Below, one piece after another: positions 58,206 to 64,000 of a DNA stretch of 64,000 nt. The DNA is taken from positions 1 to 64,000 of the IMG/VR virus record IMGVR_UViG_3300040758_000214. The stretch is one strand, 5' to 3'. Under the pieces are notes generated by a model that made no database searches, had not been told where the DNA came from, and saw nothing but the letters and a program-made list of their open reading frames with translations. The position numbers and the translations under genes were made by a program. Source of the DNA: a virus. The stretch's first letter is position 1; every line of letters begins with the position of its first letter.

Positions 58206-59314
58206 TGAATATATTACTTCAAAATGCTAATATTGATGATAGAAAATTAAAGTCATATCTCATTAATGTTGTAGCCAATGAATTGACTAATCTTTCTGAG
58301 CCATGTTATTTTCCGAAGTTAAAAGTCCATTATTTTCAAATTTTACATCTTTGTAATTTAACTGAAAATGAAGTAAAAGATTCAGTTCAAAGATTCTATA
58401 AAGACACCCCTATTATAGAAAAAGAGTGGAAACTCGAACAGAATGTTTATTCTACTTTATTAATTGCCTTAATGAGTTATTATCTAAATAAAAAAGATAT
58501 ACAAACATACAATTCTTTAATGTTATATTTTGTTGTAATGATGTATACTAATCTTATGTTAAGTCATATAAGATATTGTAATCCAGATATATTTAGATAT
58601 ACTTTAGAGCATTTAAATAAAACTCATTTATTTAGTAGAGAAAAAACTATATCAGGCGCATTATTTTTTATTGGTAGAGAAATGTCTAGAAGATATCCAA
58701 ATACATTTCAAGAGTTAAATGATCCAATGTTGGTTAGTAAATTCATAAGAGAGTGTAGACATAGAATTTCTCAAAGTGTTAAAAGTTTTAGAGAATTATA
58801 CTATAGAACTAAAGAAGAAGGAGTTGGATTTAAAAATCCAATGGAAGATGAAGAAGGAACTGAAATTAGTCCCATTGATAGAAAAGGTGAAGTTATAGAA
58901 AAAGTAGTAAAAAAAATAACCATGTATAAAGAAGTAGATAGGAAAGCCCTTGAAGATGCAAGAAAGATAACAAAAATACGAGAATCTTTAGCTACAATGA
59001 TAGTTCATGAATTATCCGATATAAAGTATTCCGATGATGTTAAGATGATCCTAGAACTATTTGTGAAGGATTTAAAGGATGTTAAATCTGTATGTGATAA
59101 AGAATTTTATAAGTATGTCCGGTCTCTAATGGCAATTAAAAAGACTCTACAAAAAGTATTTTTTAAACAACAAGTCGTTGTCTTACTTGAAAAAATATTT
59201 ACAAGATTAGATTATATGCAAGCCTTTCATAATTTTACTACACAAACTCAGTTCTTTATTTTATCCTTCCTTGCTTTTTATATCACCATAGTATTTAGAA
59301 ATTTTGTTTGTTAA
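58205..59314 (+). CDS. Probable virion/baseplate helical protein, 369 aa
   Basis: It starts at the last base of the gp6-like gene. Mostly helical, with a charged linker about 200-235 (FKNPMEDEEGTEIS) and a hydrophobic C-terminal stretch (FFILSFLAFYITIVF). Its stop overlaps the converging 59311 gene. A structural role is inferred from its place in the baseplate locus. Confidence 0.62.
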   Translation: MNILLQNANIDDRKLKSYLINVVANELTNLSEPCYFPKLKVHYFQILHLCNLTENEVKDSVQRFYKDTPIIEKEWKLEQNVYSTLLIALMSYYLNKKDIQTYNSLMLYFVVMMYTNLMLSHIRYCNPDIFRYTLEHLNKTHLFSREKTISGALFFIGREMSRRYPNTFQELNDPMLVSKFIRECRHRISQSVKSFRELYYRTKEEGVGFKNPMEDEEGTEISPIDRKGEVIEKVVKKITMYKEVDRKALEDARKITKIRESLATMIVHELSDIKYSDDVKMILELFVKDLKDVKSVCDKEFYKYVRSLMAIKKTLQKVFFKQQVVVLLEKIFTRLDYMQAFHNFTTQTQFFILSFLAFYITIVFRNFVC

Positions 59315-60852
59315 AATCTTGGTATATAATTCTGTACCTTGGTAATAGCTTTAGCAGAACTTACTACAGAATTTGCAGTTGATGTTGCTTCATTCACTAT
59401 TCCTTTTGCAGTATTCTCCGCTTCTTTAGCCACGCCTAATGCTGTTTTTTCCAATTCCCCGGGTATTGCAGTTACCTCATTTATTATTCCTTTAGCCTCC
59501 GCTATAGCACCTTGAACTGTTCCTTTAATTTCATTAATATTACTTTGAACTTCTGCAACAACTCCGGTTACTGTAGACCTTATATTTGCAATAGTTTGGT
59601 GCACATTAGAAATTACAGATCCTAAACTCACAGGTTGTTCTTGTTGCAATGTAGTAAAAGTACTCATATCAGAATTATTAATCCTAGAAGCTGAAGAAGT
59701 TTCTGTAGGAATAGTTGTAGGAGTATTTGATGGAGTTGTAGGTGTTGTATCAGTGGAATTAGTTATTATAGAATTAGTTTCGGAACTAAATTGAACATCC
59801 GGACTTTCTGCTCGAACTGTTCTTTTTTCTCTTAACACAGTTAAATATTGCCCTATGGAAGGTCTGTCTGGACTTTTACCTGTAATTAAACTTGTATATA
59901 ATGATTGGAATTCAATTCTTACATCTATCATTGTGGGTCTTTGATTATATGCAATCATATTTTCCATACCCAATTGCACCGATATTCCTGATATTGCAGC
60001 AGGATTCATAATAAATAAACCTTTACATTTAATATTACATAAAAATGGAAAACCATAAACATTATCCTCTTTTGCCATTTGAATTGGTGTGCCCAAAGTA
60101 AGAAGAGCTGCTAATGGTGCCAATAAATAATTTTCATGCATTTTATCATTTGCAGGAACTGGATTATGTAATCTTACAGTTATAGAAAATGTAGGTACAA
60201 AACTACTTCCCTTCCATACATGAGGGAAATCAATTCTATTTCCTGCCATTACTTCATCCATTAATGTTGTTACTCTTTCTGCTACTCCTTTATTTCCTAA
60301 TTGAGTTCCTAATTTTCCAATAAAATCGGTTGCCGATTGTTTAGCTCCTAATATTCCAGCCCCCAATGTTTTTGCAATTTCACCTTGTGACCCAGCCAAA
60401 GCCCCAGCTATTTTACTAACACCTTCAGATGCAGTTCTAGTTCCTGTCATAAAAGCTATTTCACTTGCTCCTTGTGATGCAACATCTGTAGACTTTTGTA
60501 AAAAACTTTCACCCCATTCATTATTTACAGATAATGAAGGAAAATTATCTGCTATAAATGCAATTTGAATTGGAAAATTAATTGAATATCCAACTTTTTC
60601 TAATTCCGCTTTATATTGTTCTTTAGCATCTTTTAAAGTAAATAAAGTTAAACCTTGCTGAAAGTTTGGAATACTTGGTATAATTTTTAATATTGGCATA
60701 GAATTCAAAATCATATTACTAGACATTTCATCTTGAGGGGGTAATCCAATAATTAATGGAACTTCAGCTCTTATAGTTTCTTTATTTGAAGATGTAGGAG
60801 CTTGACTTTTATTATTCTTAATTACTTTTGTACCTTGACTTGGTGTTGCCAT
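59311..60852 (-). CDS. Tail structural protein with Ala-rich coiled-coil C-terminus
   Basis: The middle (about 210-330) has FVPTFSITVRLHNP, LLAPLAALLTLGTP and GISVQLGMENMIAYNQRP, a beta-rich part similar in feel to tail tube/baseplate junction proteins. The C-terminal 130 residues are Ala/Ser/Thr/Glu coiled-coil repeats ending YIPRF. It could be a tube-baseplate connector like T4 gp48 or gp54, a speculative reading. It converges on the 58205 gene with a 4-nt overlap. Confidence 0.6.
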   Translation of the reverse strand: MATPSQGTKVIKNNKSQAPTSSNKETIRAEVPLIIGLPPQDEMSSNMILNSMPILKIIPSIPNFQQGLTLFTLKDAKEQYKAELEKVGYSINFPIQIAFIADNFPSLSVNNEWGESFLQKSTDVASQGASEIAFMTGTRTASEGVSKIAGALAGSQGEIAKTLGAGILGAKQSATDFIGKLGTQLGNKGVAERVTTLMDEVMAGNRIDFPHVWKGSSFVPTFSITVRLHNPVPANDKMHENYLLAPLAALLTLGTPIQMAKEDNVYGFPFLCNIKCKGLFIMNPAAISGISVQLGMENMIAYNQRPTMIDVRIEFQSLYTSLITGKSPDRPSIGQYLTVLREKRTVRAESPDVQFSSETNSIITNSTDTTPTTPSNTPTTIPTETSSASRINNSDMSTFTTLQQEQPVSLGSVISNVHQTIANIRSTVTGVVAEVQSNINEIKGTVQGAIAEAKGIINEVTAIPGELEKTALGVAKEAENTAKGIVNEATSTANSVVSSAKAITKVQNYIPRF

Positions 60853-60881
60853 TAATTTAATCTCCCATTTTTAAACATTTT

Positions 60882-60917
60882 CAAAAAAAAAATAAACCCG
60901 GTGAATTGGATTTATTT
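60882..60917 (-). terminator. Terminator after the lipoprotein gene
   Basis: Reading leftward, AAATAAATCC pairs (one U-G wobble) with GGGTTTATTT and is followed by a run of eight T. It separates the 60938 and 59311 genes. Confidence 0.78.
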
Positions 60918-60937
60918 TTGAATATTATATTTTTTTG

Positions 60938-61462
60938 TCATTTGTGGTTGATTTCTTCTTTTTTTAATTCATCTATTACTTTATCTGCCAGTTGTGAAGT
61001 CCATTCTGCTAAATCTTTTTCAGATTCTTGAACCCAAGCTAATTCAGAATTGTATTTTTTAAAATTTTCTTTGGCTTGCATATATTCATTGCAATCATCT
61101 TTATATCCATACCATCCTTCTTTACATGCAACCCATCCTTCTAAATAATGTCTCTTCTGTATATATTCATTTAATTCATTAATCATATTAATATCTTCAT
61201 TTTCTTTTTCAACCAAAAGATCCATTAAAAATTTCTGAACTGCTATGTAATTATCGCCATATTGTTTTATATCTACTTGTGATTTAGGAGTTAATTCAAT
61301 GGAAAATCCTTTAGACATTGCATTACCTTTAATTATATCTTTCATAGTCGAAATATAAAGTTGACATTTTTCATGTTCTATTTTTGCTTTTTCTTCTTTA
61401 CTTTGCCCACATCCACATACTAAACATATTGTAATTATTCCAAATATTAATTTTCGTAACAT
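60938..61462 (-). CDS. Lipoprotein, 174 aa
   Basis: The N-terminus MLRKLIFGIITICLVCGCG has a lipobox with Cys18 as the lipidation site. The mature part is mostly helical, charged and has two Cys near GWVACKEGWYGYKDDC. Its own P1 element lies upstream and a terminator downstream, so it is a single-gene unit. A role in superinfection exclusion or lysis is possible; not shown. Confidence 0.72.
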   Translation of the reverse strand: MLRKLIFGIITICLVCGCGQSKEEKAKIEHEKCQLYISTMKDIIKGNAMSKGFSIELTPKSQVDIKQYGDNYIAVQKFLMDLLVEKENEDINMINELNEYIQKRHYLEGWVACKEGWYGYKDDCNEYMQAKENFKKYNSELAWVQESEKDLAEWTSQLADKVIDELKKEEINHK

Positions 61463-61498
61463 AATATATCTCCTTTATTATAAATTAATTTTAAATTC

Positions 61499-61518
61499 TT
61501 AGTAATTAATATATATAG
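61499..61518 (-). promoter_or_regulatory. Leftward promoter-like element P1, copy 4
   Basis: TTAGTAATTAATATATATAG is identical to the copy at 7227. It sits 36 nt before the lipoprotein start. Confidence 0.65.
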
Positions 61519-61537
61519 AAGATATAGATATAATGAT

Positions 61538-64000
61538 TTAAAATAGATTACCATGAGCAACATTATGTAATTCTGCATCAAATGGATTTTGATGTTGCCC
61601 ACTATTATTTGTAGTATTTATATTTTTTATAGATGATGCAACATTATTTGTGCTTACCACTAAATTATTTCCAAGTGTTGTTAAATTTCCCATTGCTGCA
61701 GCTTGAAATTTTTCATTTGAATTTTTCATAGCGTCTATCTGCAACGATTCTTTAGCAACATGCATATCTACTAATTCTTTTTTAGAGAATGCATTATAAT
61801 ATTTTTTAACTTTTTCTATATATTGGCGTGTTTCTTTTACTGGATGAGAAGCTCCTCTTCCCCCACCATTATAATAGCCTAAAGCTTTATCTAAATTACC
61901 ATGATATTTGTTTAATAAATATAATAAAAATTTAGTTCCCCCCCTTACATTTTGTACCGGATCATATGCATTTGTGACGCCCAGTTGCCTTGCAGTAGGA
62001 GGCATTAATTGCATTAATCCCTGGGCTCCTCTACTAGATGTAGCATTTGGGTTTCCCCCACTCTCCGCTTGAATGACGGCTTTTACTAAATCACTACCAT
62101 TAACTCCCCAATTTTTAAAGTCAAATGTTTTACCAAATCCTAGATCATCAATACTCCATCCTTTTTTTCCAGTCCTAGCAGCTGGATTTTTAGAAGCAGG
62201 TGCATTTGGAGCAGGTCTCATATTATTAGGAACTGCACCATTTCCAATATTAACTTCAGGAAATAATTTAGAAAATTGAGATAACCATTCACCACCTTTC
62301 CATCCAATTATTGCTCCTCCTAATATACCCATTGGATTCCCACCAGTGGCAACAGCTCCCAAAGATGCACCAATTACAGCCCCTTCTATTTTCATAGATC
62401 GTTTACTTAAAAAACTAAAAGTAGATTGAACAACATCTTCAATTGTATCAACCGGATGTTGAATAACTTTCATAGCTCTCATTGCAATACTTTCTATTCC
62501 TTCCCACATTCCATTCAATGATTTAGCAATTCTTTCAGGTCCAATATATCCAAATATTCCACCTATTAAAGCTCCAACAGGAGGCCCAAATGGGGGAGCC
62601 AACATTCCAATGACCATACCTCTCATTGCACCAAAGAATGCACCTTCCATTTTTCCTAAGAATCCATGGAATCCTCCTTTAGATTGACCATAATCTCCAC
62701 CACCTAAATATCCACCTAAAGTAGAGAAACTTTTTTGAGCACCAGTTGCTTTACCACCAAACCATTCATTAGACTTTCCCTCGCCAGCAAAGGCATTCAT
62801 TAGGGAATCTACAATTCCTAATATTCCAGCTCCTTTTAAACCACCTCTAGCAATTGCACCTTTATTATTCCATAGACCTTTTGCTCCACCCCATAATCCT
62901 TTACCTAAAAATTTTGCTCCGGACCATGCCATTTTACCCATAGCTAAAGGTATAGTCCACTTAAAGAATTTTAAAAGTTTAAATATTTTTTCTCCGCCCC
63001 AAAATCCAGCCTTGAATATAGGACCTAAAAATGGTATTCCTCCTAAGAAACCTTTTACTCCTGAATATAATGCCATTATCATTAAACCTAGATCACTAAA
63101 GAAACCTTTACCTTTTTTATACATAGTATGAACACCTTCTTTAGTTCCTTCGGTTGCATCTTGAATTTTCTTTAATCGTTTATCCATTGTACTATTTTTG
63201 GCAACATCTATATATTCCGCATCAATATATCCGGCTCCACCTGTCAATAATTTTTGACCGCCACCAATTTGACCATATTTTCCTCTTCTAAATTTATTTG
63301 CTATCCAACCAAACATTCCGCCTAAACCTATTGCTGAGGCTACGGCTCTAATTCTTTGATAATTTGTATATGTTTGATTCCCAGGAGGTGCAACATCTTC
63401 ACCTGTAATTTTTTCACTTAATCTTCTTAAGTAGAAAATCATTTGGTCATATCTTTCCATACTTCTTACATAAGTTATAGCTAAAATATTGGCCATATTT
63501 TCTTGAACATTTGTGGAATGTGGTAATTCTCTTTCATACCTATTTCTAACTTTGAATAAGAATTTTGGTATTTTATTAAATACTGAATCTAAGACATGTA
63601 ATCCTGTTGCTACTTTTCTAAAGAATGGATTTTGCATTACATATTTAATTAAGTGAGATTTAAGATCAAGTCCCATTCCAGTCATTGCTAATTTTAAACT
63701 AAATAATGTATTATAAATTTTAGATAACCAACCACCTTTATCTAAGCTAACTTTACTATTCAATAATTGTTCTGTTGAATATTTTCCTTTTTTAAATAAT
63801 TTACTTATTGGAGAAACTACTTCACCAGCATGAACGTATACAACTCCACCTTTAGATATTAATCCTCCGGATTGTAATTTTGGAATATTTTTTGCTCTAA
63901 TACTTGCATTGGAAGGTGAATCAAAATAATCATCGGATTCATTTAATCCTTGTTTTTTTCTACGTCTTCTTGCTCTAAATTCTTCAAATGTAATTGCGGA
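61538..64000 (-). CDS. Tape-measure protein with lytic transglycosylase domain, 5' partial
   Basis: The frame is open past the window edge, so the N-terminus is missing; about 820 residues are visible. Near the visible start, [28 protein letters not shown] resembles the tape-measure/tail-tip family. The middle is Gly-rich with several hydrophobic helices ([16 protein letters not shown]). About 180-280 residues from the C-terminus lies an SLT domain: [28 protein letters not shown] and ALGYYNGGG, with Glu as the catalytic acid. It should set tail length and open the cell wall on injection. Confidence 0.88.
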   Translation of the reverse strand, partial: SAITFEEFRARRRRKKQGLNESDDYFDSPSNASIRAKNIPKLQSGGLISKGGVVYVHAGEVVSPISKLFKKGKYSTEQLLNSKVSLDKGGWLSKIYNTLFSLKLAMTGMGLDLKSHLIKYVMQNPFFRKVATGLHVLDSVFNKIPKFLFKVRNRYERELPHSTNVQENMANILAITYVRSMERYDQMIFYLRRLSEKITGEDVAPPGNQTYTNYQRIRAVASAIGLGGMFGWIANKFRRGKYGQIGGGQKLLTGGAGYIDAEYIDVAKNSTMDKRLKKIQDATEGTKEGVHTMYKKGKGFFSDLGLMIMALYSGVKGFLGGIPFLGPIFKAGFWGGEKIFKLLKFFKWTIPLAMGKMAWSGAKFLGKGLWGGAKGLWNNKGAIARGGLKGAGILGIVDSLMNAFAGEGKSNEWFGGKATGAQKSFSTLGGYLGGGDYGQSKGGFHGFLGKMEGAFFGAMRGMVIGMLAPPFGPPVGALIGGIFGYIGPERIAKSLNGMWEGIESIAMRAMKVIQHPVDTIEDVVQSTFSFLSKRSMKIEGAVIGASLGAVATGGNPMGILGGAIIGWKGGEWLSQFSKLFPEVNIGNGAVPNNMRPAPNAPASKNPAARTGKKGWSIDDLGFGKTFDFKNWGVNGSDLVKAVIQAESGGNPNATSSRGAQGLMQLMPPTARQLGVTNAYDPVQNVRGGTKFLLYLLNKYHGNLDKALGYYNGGGRGASHPVKETRQYIEKVKKYYNAFSKKELVDMHVAKESLQIDAMKNSNEKFQAAAMGNLTTLGNNLVVSTNNVASSIKNINTTNNSGQHQNPFDAELHNVAHGNLF

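Overview
The window looks like an interior piece of the genome of a very large (jumbo) contractile-tailed phage. It holds a tail sheath, a tail tube-like protein, GPW/gp25 and gp6/baseplate-J wedge proteins, a gpI-like baseplate protein, and a tape-measure protein with a lytic transglycosylase domain. Coding is tight, with many ATGA overlaps, strong AT bias and dozens of tiny genes. Several proteins carry lipoboxes or signal peptides, so the host is probably Gram-negative; the host itself cannot be named from sequence. No ribosomal RNA, tRNA or CRISPR array was seen, and no gene-free stretch exceeds 300 bases.

Layout: 1-6146 (+) has the 3' part of a host-like, GC-rich adhesin/fibre gene, a papain-like protease interrupted by an intein at its active-site Cys, a free HNH protein and a two-copy repeat array. 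6197-7196 (-) is a small operon. 7309-11521 (+) has a decayed TnpB gene, DUF192 and HD-domain genes and two baseplate genes. 11538-20954 (-) is a long accessory operon with RtcB RNA ligase, Thg1-like 3'-5' polymerase, macro-like and ATP-grasp proteins, two metallophosphoesterases and a family of small Cys-knuckle proteins. 21158-21976 (+) is a zinc-ribbon protein. 22043-24245 (-) includes a cassette with host-like base composition and secreted proteins. 24395-27133 (+) has a virion protein and the tail sheath. 27199-45149 (-) is a second long accessory block with a radical SAM enzyme, HAD, aldolase-like protein, PTH2, CCA-adding enzyme, two phosphatases, more Cys-knuckle proteins, many single-helix micro-proteins and one inserted GIY-YIG homing endonuclease. 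45388-59314 (+) is the tail/baseplate block, interleaved with eight paralogous membrane-anchored multi-Cys proteins. 59311-64000 (-) has an Ala-rich structural protein, a lipoprotein and the tape measure, which runs off the window.

Structural genes lie mainly on the plus strand and accessory genes on the minus strand. Four near-identical 20-bp elements sit 30-40 nt before the first gene of four leftward operons, and a second motif (TTAGAACA) sits before six transcription units; both are candidate promoters. Perfect hairpins close several operons.

Points of greatest interest: the duplicated four-to-six-Cys membrane protein array inside the baseplate locus (one copy broken by an in-frame TAA), the dispersed small Cys-knuckle family, a tRNA end-repair/translation-rescue set (RtcB, Thg1, CCA enzyme, PTH2), the active-site intein, the chimeric fibre gene, and the repeat arrays 50 kb apart in opposite orientation.
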